Assembly (NCBI RefSeq): GCF_900101855.1 | Contig: NZ_FMVC01000003.1 | Coordinates: 684,228 to 748,227 of the forward strand | DNA from: Flavobacterium anhuiense | GTDB lineage: Bacteria > Bacteroidota > Bacteroidia > Flavobacteriales > Flavobacteriaceae | DNA: 64,000 nucleotides | Reading direction: 5' to 3' | Part shown: piece after piece, positions 48,501 to 56,773 of the stretch | Layout: each line of letters starts with the position of its first letter | How positions within the stretch are numbered: the stretch's first letter is position 1 | Position numbers and translations under genes: made by a program | Notes under the pieces: model-generated | What the model was told of the DNA's origin: nothing | The model's database searches: none | Seen by the model: only the letters and a program-made list of their open reading frames with translations

Positions 48501-51500
48501 ATAATCTTGTGGTCCAGATGCATCTGAAGGAACAAAAGTAAATTCATATGTATTATCTCCTGAAATCAGATTTAACAATGACCCAGAAACAGGCTGCATT
48601 GCGCCGATAGGAGTTCCTCCAATAGTTCCAACTACTGATAAATTCTGGCCAACAGCCAATAAACTATATTCAGAACCTAATTTAACCGTTACTGGAGTAC
48701 CTTTAGCAATAGGAGAAGACCAAGTTAAATTCTGCCATGTTGTACCAACTCCCAAAAGTCCTAAACCTGTAGTAATTGTTGAGAATGTCTGAGGATTTCC
48801 GTCAACTGCATTCGCACCGTTTGAAACACCTCCAGTGATTATAGAACCTTGAGATTGTGCAGAAGCATAAACTCGTTCTGTTAAGTTTTGACAGCTTGTA
48901 AGGTCAATTACATTGATTATTTTAGTTGCAGTTGTAGTACAAATTCCGTCACTTGCAACAGCTGTATAAGTATAAATTCCCGGAATATTTAGTGGACCAG
49001 TTGTAAATGGAGGTCCAGCAATTGGATTTCCTTGCGGATCAAACCATGTAATTGTCCCCGTAGAAACTGCATTTAATGGAACATCTGTTCCAACGTTTAC
49101 AGATTCTTGCGGAGTAGTTACTGTCAAACTTGGTAAAGCATTAATTGTTACCGTTACAGATTGTTTAGCTGAAGGACAAGTGCTTGTTGCACTTTGTGCT
49201 TCTATAGAGTAAACTCCGCTTATTGTTATATTTGCAGCCGCATCGGCAGTTATTACATTATTTGAAGGATCGTAAAAAGTATAAGTAGTAGCTCCTGTCG
49301 AATCAAAATTAGTGATTGCATTTACCAAATTAGCACTTCCACAAGCTTGCAATGGAGTAGTAATGACAGTTAAAGGAGTTGTTGAAGGGAAATTAACCGT
49401 TACTTGTTTTAAATCTCCATTCACGTTTTCACAAGTACCACCATTTAATGTAGAGATATAATAATTATAAGGAGCTCCAGCAGCAGTTAAACCGCTTAAT
49501 GAAAGAGCACCAGTCAGAGCATCTTTTGCGAATGTTACTCCACCAATGACACTTCCGTCTACTATTTCTGTAGTTTTATTTTGATCTGTGTAATATTTGA
49601 ACTGAACGCCTGCAATAGCAGAAGATGGGGTTAAAACCGCCTCTCCTGTACAAGTCGCTTCAACTGGACTTGTAATTACAATATCTGCTGCAGTCGGTAT
49701 TGGCAAAACATTAACTGTCACAGCTTGACGTAAGCTATTTATACAAGTTCCGCGAGTTGCCTCTAAATAATAAGTAATGGTAGCTGATAAAGCTGCTGTT
49801 GGAGATACTGTTACAATATTTCCTCCTGTTGGAGCATCATACCATACAAAAGTTTCTCCTCCCGCTGAAGTTGCAGATAAATTAGCTGTCTGACCAGCAC
49901 AAATTGGTGCTGCAGCTCCAGTAATTGTAGCATTTGGATATCTATAAGCCGCTTGATAAATATATAAATTACTTAATAAAGTTGCAGTACCTCCCAATCG
50001 CACTTCTATACGGTCAAACGCCGCTGTTGCTGTTAAACTAGCTTTAAATTTATTTCCAGATAATAATTGAATGTTTAATAAACCACCATTTACCGCTGTT
50101 CTGTCATTATTATAAGTGGCACCATTATAAGTGGCAAGAGTAACATTAGATAATGCCCCTATATCTAAAAGCCCTCCTGGAACTTCTAAATCAACATCGA
50201 TGATATCTCCTGCCAAACCTGGATTTGCAAAAATCAATTGTTGCTGTAAGTAAGCCCCCACACCAACTGGTACACTAAGCTGTGAGAAAGTAGTAATATC
50301 ACCATCAACGGCATTATTTGGGTCTGTAGGCGCACATAATACACATAATATACCATCATTTGATGATACTTGAGAATTAGCCTGCAAACAAGTACTAGCA
50401 TTTGCTATTACCGTAACCGTAACCACTCCTCTTGCTGTATTAGGGCAATCAGTTGTTAAATCAGAAGCCTCTACATAATAAGTTTGATTACTTGTTAATA
50501 TTGGAGTCGTAAAGGAAGTAACATTAGTAGCTACTAGATTTCCATTTGTTGCCGCATCATACCAATTATATCGTACTCCAGAATCTGGATTCGCAATTGT
50601 CAATGTAGCACTCTGACCAGACTGAATAATTACATTAGATGCTGTAAAAGTCGGTGTTGCAGGTATTGGACTAACAGTCAAATTTACTGTTGTGCGTGTT
50701 GGAGTTGTACATGCACCGATAGCAGCTTCTACAAAATAAGATGTATTTACAGTTAATACAGGAGTCGTAAAAGCATTACCTGTAAATAGTAAAGTACCGC
50801 CTGTGGCAGCATCATACCAATTATATGTAGTACCTGCAACAGGTGCCTGAACAGTTAAAGTCGTATTCTGACCGCTACAAATGGTTGTAGGTGAAGCAGT
50901 AACAGTAGGCAATACAGGATTATCTATTAATACTTGAATTGGATTTCTTTCGCTATTCACACAACCATTTCTTGTAACCTCAACATAATAAGTCGTTGGT
51001 GTAGTTAAAGCAGGAGTTGTAAATGCAGCTGTAGAAGCTAACGAAGTCCCTCCTGTAGCAGCACTATACCAATTTACAGTTTCTCCCACTGCAAGAGCCG
51101 CTGTCAACGTTGTACTCGATCCACTGCAAATAGTTGTATCTCCAGTAATCGTAGGTGCCTTATATCTATATGCTGCCTGATAAATATCTACACTTGTCAA
51201 AACTGTTGCCAATCCTCCTAATCGAATTTCTACTCGATCAAAATTGGCTCCTGCCGTAACACTTGCTCTAAATCTATTGCCACTTAATAATTGCAAAGTA
51301 ATAAGAGGATTATTTATAGCAATTCGATCGTTATTATAAGTTAGTCCATTATATGTTGCTAAACTAACTGCGCTTAATAATTGTACATCAGCTAAACCGC
51401 TTGGCAATTCTAATTCAACATCAACAATGTCTCCTGCTTTTCCAGGATTATTAAATTGTAATGTCTGCTGAATATACCCGTTTACTAACCCAACTGGTAC

Positions 51501-52967
51501 AGTTAATCGGGTTGCAGTTGCTGTATTTCCATCTACAGAAAAATTTGGATTTGTAGAACTACATAATAAACACAAACCGTTTTGAGTAATCTGCTGACTT
51601 CCTGCTTCAAGACAGCCCATAAGTGAAGCTGGCTGAACCGTTACAGTAACCGGTACTCTAGTTGCACTAACACAATTTCCATTTGGACTTTGCGCTTCAA
51701 CATAATAGGTTTTAGTAGCTGTTAAAATTGGCGTCGTAAAAGTGGCTGTATTGGTCGCAACAGCAGTTCCGCCAGTAGCCGTTTCATACCAATTTAATTG
51801 TGCCCCAACTTCTGAAGTTGTTGCGTTTAAAGTTGCATTCTGACCAGATTGTATTGTTACACTTTGTGTCAAAACTGTTGGTGTAGCTGGAACAGCTGTA
51901 GAAACAACATTAACCTGAGTACGAGTTGGACTAATGCAGCCTCCTATGGAACCTTCCACAAAAAATGGAGTAGTTCCTAAAGAAACAGTTGGCGAATAAG
52001 TCGTACCTGTTGCTAATGCGGTACCTCCATTTGAAGTAGCATACCAAGAATAAGTTGTTCCTGGAACAGCATTTACAACTGACAAAGTAGTCTGCTGTGT
52101 AGATCCTGTAGAACAAACGGTAAGTCCTGTGTTACTAATTGCAGGTGCAACCGGATTAGAAACATTTAAAACAACAGGTACACGAACATTTCCTTCGCAC
52201 CCTGCTGCTCTAGTTATTCCTATATAATATGTCGTATTTGCTGTTAAGGCAGGAGTTGTATACGTATTTCCTACCGCCAAAGCTGTTGTCGAAAATTCAG
52301 AACTATACCAAGCTAGCGAAGTACCCGCAGCTGGTGTTGCGGTAAGAGTTGTTGGAATTCCAGCGCAAATAGTCTGTGTTAAACCGCCAGAGACAGTTGG
52401 CTGTGCAAATTCTAATCTAACATCATAAATTCTTAAATTTACCAAGAGACTTACTAAACCTCCAACCTGTACTTGAATTTGGTTGGTATCGCCTGTTATC
52501 GGAAACTTTGCAACAGCAACAGTATTGCCATTTAGTAAGTTTAAATTCAAAAGCGGACTGTTTAAAGCCACACTTGAACCTACATTTGTTCCAGAATTTT
52601 TCGCTTGAAGAGAAGCATTTGACAGTAAACTTAAATCAAGCAAACCATTACCCGTACCAAAGTAAATAGCAATTTGGTCACCGGCTCGTGCCGTTTGGTT
52701 CAAAGTCATTGTTTCTTCGGCGAAACATCCCAGCAATCCAACACCATTTGTTAGAGTTGCATAAGTTGATAAGCCAGCACTATCATAAGCATTGGCTGGA
52801 CTATTAACATCTACTCCTATACATAAAAGTCCTCCTCCCGTACTATTTGTCTGAGACACAGGTCTACAAATAGTCTGAGAGAATGCATGAGTACATATAA
52901 AGAATAAAGTTAAAAGTCCCAATAATCTCTTTTGAAAGAGATTACAAAAAGTAAATTTTTTTTTCAT
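42564..52967 (-). CDS. giant type IX-secreted adhesin-like protein with type B sorting domain
   Basis: This 3467-residue protein begins with a signal peptide (MKKKFTFCNLFQKRLLGLL..., cleavage near AFSQ); the ATG at 52967 is chosen because it opens this signal. It consists of many Ig-like modules of about 80 residues (motifs such as CSGSSTTL, VNWYSAATGG, TTYYVE). Five longer modules of about 150 residues are spaced among them (about 52870-52440, 51625-51160, 50395-49925, 48895-48440, 48415-47930). Ten almost identical modules lie at 46814-44415, a DUF11-like domain at about 43210-42870, and the gliding motility-associated C-terminal domain (YNEFTPNNDGKNDLF) at the end. It is probably a SprB-like surface adhesin. 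Confidence 0.9.
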   Translation of the reverse strand: MKKKFTFCNLFQKRLLGLLTLFFICTHAFSQTICRPVSQTNSTGGGLLCIGVDVNSPANAYDSAGLSTYATLTNGVGLLGCFAEETMTLNQTARAGDQIAIYFGTGNGLLDLSLLSNASLQAKNSGTNVGSSVALNSPLLNLNLLNGNTVAVAKFPITGDTNQIQVQVGGLVSLLVNLRIYDVRLEFAQPTVSGGLTQTICAGIPTTLTATPAAGTSLAWYSSEFSTTALAVGNTYTTPALTANTTYYIGITRAAGCEGNVRVPVVLNVSNPVAPAISNTGLTVCSTGSTQQTTLSVVNAVPGTTYSWYATSNGGTALATGTTYSPTVSLGTTPFFVEGSIGGCISPTRTQVNVVSTAVPATPTVLTQSVTIQSGQNATLNATTSEVGAQLNWYETATGGTAVATNTATFTTPILTATKTYYVEAQSPNGNCVSATRVPVTVTVQPASLMGCLEAGSQQITQNGLCLLCSSTNPNFSVDGNTATATRLTVPVGLVNGYIQQTLQFNNPGKAGDIVDVELELPSGLADVQLLSAVSLATYNGLTYNNDRIAINNPLITLQLLSGNRFRASVTAGANFDRVEIRLGGLATVLTSVDIYQAAYRYKAPTITGDTTICSGSSTTLTAALAVGETVNWYSAATGGTSLASTAAFTTPALTTPTTYYVEVTRNGCVNSERNPIQVLIDNPVLPTVTASPTTICSGQNTTLTVQAPVAGTTYNWYDAATGGTLLFTGNAFTTPVLTVNTSYFVEAAIGACTTPTRTTVNLTVSPIPATPTFTASNVIIQSGQSATLTIANPDSGVRYNWYDAATNGNLVATNVTSFTTPILTSNQTYYVEASDLTTDCPNTARGVVTVTVIANASTCLQANSQVSSNDGILCVLCAPTDPNNAVDGDITTFSQLSVPVGVGAYLQQQLIFANPGLAGDIIDVDLEVPGGLLDIGALSNVTLATYNGATYNNDRTAVNGGLLNIQLLSGNKFKASLTATAAFDRIEVRLGGTATLLSNLYIYQAAYRYPNATITGAAAPICAGQTANLSATSAGGETFVWYDAPTGGNIVTVSPTAALSATITYYLEATRGTCINSLRQAVTVNVLPIPTAADIVITSPVEATCTGEAVLTPSSAIAGVQFKYYTDQNKTTEIVDGSVIGGVTFAKDALTGALSLSGLTAAGAPYNYYISTLNGGTCENVNGDLKQVTVNFPSTTPLTVITTPLQACGSANLVNAITNFDSTGATTYTFYDPSNNVITADAAANITISGVYSIEAQSATSTCPSAKQSVTVTINALPSLTVTTPQESVNVGTDVPLNAVSTGTITWFDPQGNPIAGPPFTTGPLNIPGIYTYTAVASDGICTTTATKIINVIDLTSCQNLTERVYASAQSQGSIITGGVSNGANAVDGNPQTFSTITTGLGLLGVGTTWQNLTWSSPIAKGTPVTVKLGSEYSLLAVGQNLSVVGTIGGTPIGAMQPVSGSLLNLISGDNTYEFTFVPSDASGPQDYDGIRIQSASLLSVAQNTKVFDAHYNKPVTAVTCTSGDIQDIFYGATDLGIGAATALVGVSDAWNIADNDVTTFATMYSGAGVLAAADLTAQFKTPSVLSDTLRIVISKPGTLLSVNALTGFSIQRYLGNVAVGAPIQNTSTLLSVKLLPGNSLAMVLVSSPTEIYDRVRIRLGGVAGVLDFLRVHTVERTANTTVIGADPQNKITVCPGSDITLQIPEVACSTYRWYDAETGGNLVASGPTFTVPDNLTAGIYRYYVQPVRYGCENYARGEVTVEVKASAPLNALTDITLNGGTATSICSASGTVTLATSLSGTPVLTNPVYHWYRFDGTTSQLIPGETTAQLGVNGLAPGTYTYFVGVSSDELCETAAADRKQITFTILPPSTVNDITVDDVTVCNGVPASLTPSAPTLTSPVFTWYLDANKTQPITNGAVIAGVTYAIDAAGVLTATGLTKAVSPITYYVAVASTNTCENLAGTLQDAVIIISDPNTPTTTNSTQNFCLSSASTVANIQANESNVIWYDAAVGGNVIASTTPLVSRIYYGAATDAVTGCESSVRLEVTVNVNDPGTPTLVTAGVQNFCQEDQPTFASVQFNEANIVWYTALTGGTLIPSTTALTTGQYFAAISDPTTGCESATRFTVDVIVNDPGTPTLVTAGAQNFCLANAPTFASVQFNESNIVWYTALTGGTLIPSATALTTGQYFAAISDPTTGCESATRLTVDVIVNDPGTPTLVTAGTQNFCLANVPTFASIQFNETNIVWYTAITGGTVIAPTTALTTGQYFAAISDPTTGCESATRLTVDVIVSDPGTPTLLTAGTQNFCLANAPTFASVQFNESNIVWYTAITGGTVIAPATALTTGQYFAAISDPTTGCESATRLTVDVIVNDPGTPTLVTAGTQSFCKEDLPTFASVQFNESNIVWYTALTGGTLIPSITALTTGQYFAAISDPTTGCESATRLTVDVIVNDPGTPTLVTAGTQNFCLANAPTFASVQFNETNIVWYTASTGGTLIPSATALTTGQYFAAISDPTTGCESATRLTVDVIVNDPGTPTLVTAGTQNFCLANAPTFASVQFNESNIVWYTAITGGTVIAPATALTTGQYFAAISDPTTGCKSAARLTVDVIVSDPGTPTLVTAGTQNFCLANAPTFAGVQFNESNIVWYTAITGGTVIAPTTALTTGQYFAVISDPTTGCESATRLTVDVIVNDPGTPTLVTAGTQNFCLANAPTFASIQTNETNIVWYTAITGGTVIAPTTALTTGQYFAAISDPTTGCESAVRLTVDVIVSDPGTPTLVTAGTQNFCVANAPTFASVQFNETNIVWYTASTGGTVIAPTTALTTGQYFASISDPTTGCESASRLTVNITVSDPATPTTNASAQTFCTGANPTVANIQVNESNVVWYTAQTGGTALASTAALTTQTYFGAIKDPVTGCESSIRLQVAVTVGNTINPTTNNTAQTFCSANSPTIANIQVNESNVTWYTAATGGTAIPVVTALTSGIYFGNIVDPAGCESSTRLQVTVTVADPSPTPTTANTTQNFCTLNSPTVANIQVNEANVVWYSTATGGTAIPPTTALVTGTYYGAVSSAIGCENPARLAVTVNVNSPSVITTPRTTQTFCLSALPTLANILVNEPNVVWYASATGGTPLANTTPLTATTYYAGALANTFNGCDNGPRLGITIAFENDAAVQLTSTDDTPCVFKGVTYSIANGKSNYVWTINGGTIISGGGTNDGSVTVSWSDIGPGTVTVAYVNNCDERTMKTLNVTVASCSDLTITHTVDNPTPNFGDQVTFTITVNNVGEGDFINTIVSDLLPSGLQLVSSSATSGTYDPATQLWTIPTLNAGQSVVLTIVAEVLPNGNYTSVATVETSTPLDVDASNNSASVTLEPICLTVYNEFTPNNDGKNDLFRIDCIESYPNNELKVFNRYGALVYSKAHYENDWNGTANVSGVVNRGDMLPTGTYFYVITIGDGTVKKGWLSIMR
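44415..46814 (-). repeat. ten tandem 240-base repeats inside the adhesin gene
   Basis: Ten in-frame units of exactly 240 bases (80 residues) each begin V[N/S]DPGTPTL and contain IVWYTA.TGGT and CESATRLTVDVI. Variants alternate in blocks: units 1-2 and 5-6 have TLIPS where units 3-4 and 7-10 have TVIAP. Units 4 and 8 start VSDPG, and units 1 and 5 share an ED.P variant, so units 1-4 and 5-8 look like a duplicated 960-base block. Confidence 0.92.
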
Positions 52968-53339
52968 AATTTGGAAGATTAGAAAATGGACAATAAAACA
53001 CCTCTTGCAATAAGTGCAAGCACTTAAGCAATTAAACAATCAATTAAAAATCAAACAGTTAAAACAAAATACAGCAACTTGTAAAAAAGCTGTCAAACTC
53101 TGTTTTAGTAAAAAAAAATATGCTGAGTTCGGCATACCAAAATATACCGGAGAACAAATTCGATCTCTCTGAGACAAAATAAGTTCTGCATTTTCAGGAA
53201 AAATGATTGTTGTCAGTTTTCCCAGAGGAGTGATTTGTTGTAGGTCAAATTTTCATTACGAAAATTTCTTAGTCGAAGCAGAACTGGGGAATTCTATATA
53301 GTCAATTCATTTTTTAGAGAAGGTTGATTAGTCATTCCC
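52968..53339 (-). promoter_or_regulatory. long leader of the adhesin operon with several hairpins
   Basis: If transcription starts just after the -7 element at 53346-53339, the mRNA has a leader of about 365 bases. It contains an 8-bp stem AGTTCTGC (53182-53189) with 53278-53285 enclosing an 8-bp hairpin (53247-53254/53260-53267, AAATTTTC) and a smaller one (53190-53194/53200-53204). Further on, two hairpins share bases 53130-53136 and cannot form together. No ORF is evident. Confidence 0.4.
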
Positions 53340-53346
53340 AAAAATA
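53339..53346 (-). promoter_or_regulatory. possible -7 element of the adhesin operon
   Basis: TATTTTTG on the minus strand fits TAnnTTTG. No TTG is present at 17-23 bases upstream, so this is a weak call. Confidence 0.35.
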
Positions 53347-54071
53347 TCAAGCTACAAGGCTAGATTAGAATCTTCATTATATCCAATAAAATTATTACTC
53401 CTTACAATTAGTACACCCAATGGGGTAATTATAAGACAGCAAACTAAAAGGTAAACGTTTTGACAAAAAACTAAATATATTATAACGATTAAAATTATCG
53501 TTGAGACGAAGTAAGCTTAATAGAGTAAAAAATAAAGCTAAAATAAGGTAAACAACTAAAGTAAATTTGATAAAGAAAGTAATTGTCAATTCCATAAGCA
53601 GACTTATTAAGTTATTATTTAATTGTTCTAATTTCAATCTCAACAATTAGTAAAATAATTTTACCTGTATGTTTAGAAACCAAAAGAAAACTTTGTTTAA
53701 CTTTTGTTATCTAAAATTAGGAAAAACAAAAACATAAAACAAGCCTAAAATTCTTATAATTTATTCTTAAAACTTTAATTCGATAACTCTGGACGACGTA
53801 AAACATTAGAAAAATCGCTACATTTAACATAATTTCGCTGCTGTTTATTAACTAGATAAAATAATAAACAAAATATGTTAAATCGATATAAATAAAGTAA
53901 AATCCTACATATTTAACAGATTTTAAAGGCGAAATTGTCTGTTAAAGAGTTCATTTAAGTAATTTACCCCAAAAAAAAAAGTTCTTTTTTCAATATATTG
54001 AAAGATTAGAAATAATCACGTAGAAATACGGGGTCAAAATTAACAAAAACATTAAACAAAAGTTAAAAAAT
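53347..54071. other. AT-rich non-coding region with paired inverted repeats
   Basis: About 725 bases without a convincing gene; an 83-codon frame at 53395-53646 has a TTG start and random-looking composition. Two inverted repeats stand out: ATTTAACATA (53822-53831) with 53874-53883, containing a second 9-bp pair (53842-53850/53862-53870), and TTTAACAGA (53912-53920) with 53938-53946. All four outer arms share TTAACA or its complement. Confidence 0.45.
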
Positions 54072-54074
54072 AAA

Positions 54075-54111
54075 AAATGGCAAACAATTATTTGTGAATT
54101 GATTGCCATTT
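54075..54111 (-). terminator. terminator of the DUF6495 gene
   Basis: AAATGGCAA and CAATT (54075-54089) pair with AATTG and TTGCCATTT (54097-54111), 14 bp around a single A-A mismatch, with a 7-base loop. The minus strand continues with a T-run. It lies 24 bases after the stop. Confidence 0.85.
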
Positions 54112-54134
54112 AGACGTTTTCAAAAAAACTAGAA

Positions 54135-54608
54135 TTAAGATTCGATAATGGTATTAATTTGATTAAATAATTGACCGTCGCTTAAAAAAGCACCTTGTTT
54201 AATCAATTCAAAAATTGAAGAATTTCGTTCCTCTGTAAAAACCTTCTTCCCTACCTTCATTTCAATATTGTCAGTAAACATATTATCACTCAACCATTGA
54301 AGTCCGTCTTTAGTTAAAAAATCAACTTCAGGAGAAAATGATTTTAAAACAATAGATTGAATGTAGGTATCAAAACAATGAAATAAAAAGATATGATTCT
54401 TAGAAAAGTGCTCCAAATATTCTGCTCTAGTCAATACGCCTTCCCAGATCAAATCTGAAAAAACATCAAGTTCCTGTTCTGCAACTTCTGGTTTATTAAC
54501 TTTAAGTTCTTCCCACTCCTTTCTATCTATTGCTTGTGTAGCCAAAAAACTTGCAAATTCAGTATGTAATTCATCAAACTGCTCTTTTGTTAATCTCGCG
54601 TATTTCAT
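54135..54608 (-). CDS. DUF6495-like protein of unknown function
   Basis: The 157-residue protein is acidic and helical, without a signal peptide or membrane segment. The start MKYARLTKEQFDELHTEFA and the segment EWEELKVNKPEVAEQELDVF near residues 31-50 recall a small Bacteroidota family (DUF6495) usually found next to the rplI genes. It is downstream of rplI on the same strand but beyond the rplI terminator. No promoter of its own is obvious and no function is known. Confidence 0.75.
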   Translation of the reverse strand: MKYARLTKEQFDELHTEFASFLATQAIDRKEWEELKVNKPEVAEQELDVFSDLIWEGVLTRAEYLEHFSKNHIFLFHCFDTYIQSIVLKSFSPEVDFLTKDGLQWLSDNMFTDNIEMKVGKKVFTEERNSSIFELIKQGAFLSDGQLFNQINTIIES

Positions 54609-54694
54609 TTCCCTTTAAGTTTTAAACTTTACGCTGCAAGCTCTAAGCCTCAGCCATAAATCTAATTGTTAGTGTCAGTTTTTTTTAAACAAAA

Positions 54695-54720
54695 AAAATC
54701 CCGATTTACATCGGGATTTT
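54695..54720 (-). terminator. terminator of the rpsF-rpsR-rplI operon
   Basis: An 11-bp stem AAAATCCCGAT/ATCGGGATTTT with a short loop is followed on the minus strand by a run of T (54694-54691). It lies 20 bases after the rplI stop. Confidence 0.88.
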
Positions 54721-54739
54721 AATATAGGTTTTAAAACTA

Positions 54740-55180
54740 TTACTTTTCAGCAACAATTTCGTATGGTAACTCAACAATTACATCTCTGTGTAAACGGATA
54801 CTTGCATTGTATTTTCCAATACGTTTTACGATACCACTAGTGATGAATTTTCTGTCGATAACGTTTCCAGATTTTTCTAAAGCTTCAGCAATGTCGATGT
54901 TTGTGATAGAACCAAAAAGTTTCTCTCCACCAGCTTTTGCAGAAATTTTAATTTCAAGAGCTTTAATTGTTTCTGCTAACGCTTTTGCATCAGCAACAAT
55001 TTTAGCTTCTTTGTGTGCTCTTTGTTTTAGGTTTTCAGCTAAAACTTTTTTAGCAGAAGGTGTTGCTAAAGTAGCAAAACCTTGAGGAATTAAAAAGTTA
55101 CGTCCGTAACCAGGTTTTACAGATACTACATCATCTTTAAATCCTAAGTTCTGTACGTCTTGTTTTAAAATAATTTCCAT
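54740..55180 (-). CDS. rplI: 50S ribosomal protein L9
   Basis: L9 binds 23S rRNA at the base of the L1 stalk and helps keep the reading frame. The 146-residue protein has the typical N-terminus MEIILKQDVQNLGFKDD and the signature VVSVKPGYGRNFLIPQGFA near residues 19-37, then a long helix and the C-terminal domain. It is the third gene of the rpsF-rpsR-rplI operon, 66 bases after rpsR. Confidence 0.97.
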   Translation of the reverse strand: MEIILKQDVQNLGFKDDVVSVKPGYGRNFLIPQGFATLATPSAKKVLAENLKQRAHKEAKIVADAKALAETIKALEIKISAKAGGEKLFGSITNIDIAEALEKSGNVIDRKFITSGIVKRIGKYNASIRLHRDVIVELPYEIVAEK

Positions 55181-55246
55181 GTTGTTGTCCTTATATTTTA
55201 GAAGTTAGGTTCTGTTCTAACAGAAACCAGCGACTAGATTTTTATA

Positions 55247-55543
55247 CTATTTTAATAAATCGGCCACGTATGGCATTAAAGCTAAGTGACGAGCTCTTTT
55301 TACAGCTACAGAAACTTTTCTTTGGTATTTTAATGAAGTTCCAGTTAAACGACGAGGAAGAATTTTTCCTTGCTCATTAACGAATTTCAATAAGAAATCA
55401 GCATCTTTATAATCGATATATTTGATTCCAGATTTTTTGAAACGGCAATATTTTTTAGTTTTGTTAGTTTCAATGTTTAAAGGCGTTAAATATCTGATAT
55501 CTCCGTCTTTTTTTCCTTTTGCAGATTGCTCAATTGTAGACAT
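55247..55543 (-). CDS. rpsR: 30S ribosomal protein S18
   Basis: S18 forms a heterodimer with S6 on the platform of the small subunit. The 98-residue protein has an N-terminal extension ([21 protein letters not shown]) longer than in Escherichia coli but usual in Bacteroidota, and the family motif [26 protein letters not shown] in residues of about 56-81. It starts 5 bases after rpsF. Confidence 0.96.
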
Positions 55544-55548
55544 AATAA

Positions 55549-55890
55549 TTACGCTTTAGTAGATTTTAATTTTGCTCTTCTTCTTTCCGCCCACGCAATA
55601 GCATGTTTATCTAAACTTACAGTTAAGAAACGCATAACTCTTTCGTCACGTCTAAATTCAGTTTCAAAAGCAAGTAGAACTTCTCCTGGAACTTTGAATT
55701 CGAATAAGTGATAAAAACCACTTTTTTTGTTTTGGATTTCGTAAGCCATTTTTTTAAGACCCCAATCCTCTTTCGATACCATTTCAGCTCCTCTACTAGT
55801 AAGAAATTCTTCAAATTTCGTTACTGTTTCCTTCACCTGAACCTCAGATAAAACGGGATTTAAAATGAAAACAGTTTCATAATGATTCAT
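55549..55890 (-). CDS. rpsF: 30S ribosomal protein S6
   Basis: S6 pairs with S18 in the 30S platform. The 113-residue protein begins [19 protein letters not shown] and shows the ferredoxin-like fold typical of S6, with [20 protein letters not shown] near residues 46-65 and [20 protein letters not shown] near 81-100. It is the first gene of the operon and has a fully matching promoter 32 bases upstream. Confidence 0.97.
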   Translation of the reverse strand: MNHYETVFILNPVLSEVQVKETVTKFEEFLTSRGAEMVSKEDWGLKKMAYEIQNKKSGFYHLFEFKVPGEVLLAFETEFRRDERVMRFLTVSLDKHAIAWAERRRAKLKSTKA

Positions 55891-55921
55891 AAATAAAAAA
55901 TTTATTTGTTAAAATTGGGTG

Positions 55922-55951
55922 CAAAAGTAAGCATTTAATTTATATATGCAA
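55922..55951 (-). promoter_or_regulatory. promoter of the rpsF operon
   Basis: On the minus strand TTG (55951-55949), 19 bases, TACTTTTG (55929-55922), followed by CACC. The -7 box and its downstream CACC are the same as in the arginine promoter at 3231-3238. Confidence 0.8.
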
Positions 55952-56067
55952 CATTTTTTTCCTTTTATTCGTCGTAATGCAAAAAAGATGCCTCAACTTT
56001 AGTTTTTTTTACAAAAAAATAATACATTTACTACTGCTATCCTGAATTTATTCTAAATTTAAATGTT

Positions 56068-56766
56068 ATGAAACTAAACTGTGTTGTTGTAGATGATAGT
56101 TCTATACAAAGGACAATTATTGCCAAATTGGTTAATAATCACCCAGGCTTGCATTTAATCGGGGATTTTTCTAATGCAATTGAAGCAAAAAGTTGTATCT
56201 CATTAAATAATATCGATTTAATATTTCTTGATATAGAAATGCCAGTTATTAACGGCTTTGATTTCCTTGACGGACTAAAATCAAAACCGCAGATTATATT
56301 TATCACATCTAAAGCCGAATATGCTTTAAAAGCTTTCGACTATGACGCTACCGACTATCTCCAAAAACCAATTGCAGTAGATCGCTTTAACGCCTCTGTA
56401 AAAAGAGCAATCGATATGCATCTGCTCAAAAAAGACATCAAAGAAGAAGAAGGCGAGCATATATTCATCAAAAGTAATCTAAAAAAACTTAAAATCTTCA
56501 CTTCAAAAATAAAATGGATTGAAGCTTTTGGAGATTACGTGAGAGTTGTAACCGAGGATGACAGCAATCTGGTTCTTTCTACAATGAAATCTTTTGAAAA
56601 TGATTTATCGAAAGACAAATTTATCCGTGTTCACAAATCATATATTATTAATATAGATAAGGTTGAGCGTTTTAACAGCAAATTTGCTGAAATAGGCATC
56701 ACCAAAATACCATTAAGCCGCAACAAAAAAGAAGATCTGGTAAAAGCGCTTTCAACTTCTTCTTAA
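56068..56766 (+). CDS. LytTR-family response regulator
   Basis: The 232-residue protein has a receiver domain (D9-D10, phospho-acceptor D55 in FLDIEMPVINGFD, K in YLQKP near 108-112) and a C-terminal LytTR DNA-binding domain (residues of about 135-230, including IEAFGDYVRVV and FIRVHKSYIINIDKVE). Such regulators often control envelope or colonisation genes, with a LytS-type kinase encoded elsewhere; none is nearby. It converges on priA with a 7-base gap, and its likely terminator lies inside the priA coding region. Confidence 0.92.
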   Translation: MKLNCVVVDDSSIQRTIIAKLVNNHPGLHLIGDFSNAIEAKSCISLNNIDLIFLDIEMPVINGFDFLDGLKSKPQIIFITSKAEYALKAFDYDATDYLQKPIAVDRFNASVKRAIDMHLLKKDIKEEEGEHIFIKSNLKKLKIFTSKIKWIEAFGDYVRVVTEDDSNLVLSTMKSFENDLSKDKFIRVHKSYIINIDKVERFNSKFAEIGITKIPLSRNKKEDLVKALSTSS

Positions 56767-56773
56767 TTGCTAT

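Noticed and set aside
53395..53646. 83-codon leftward frame considered as a small membrane protein
   Set aside because: TTG start, no promoter or terminator around it, and the leucine/phenylalanine excess follows from AT-rich DNA; an unsupported coding call.
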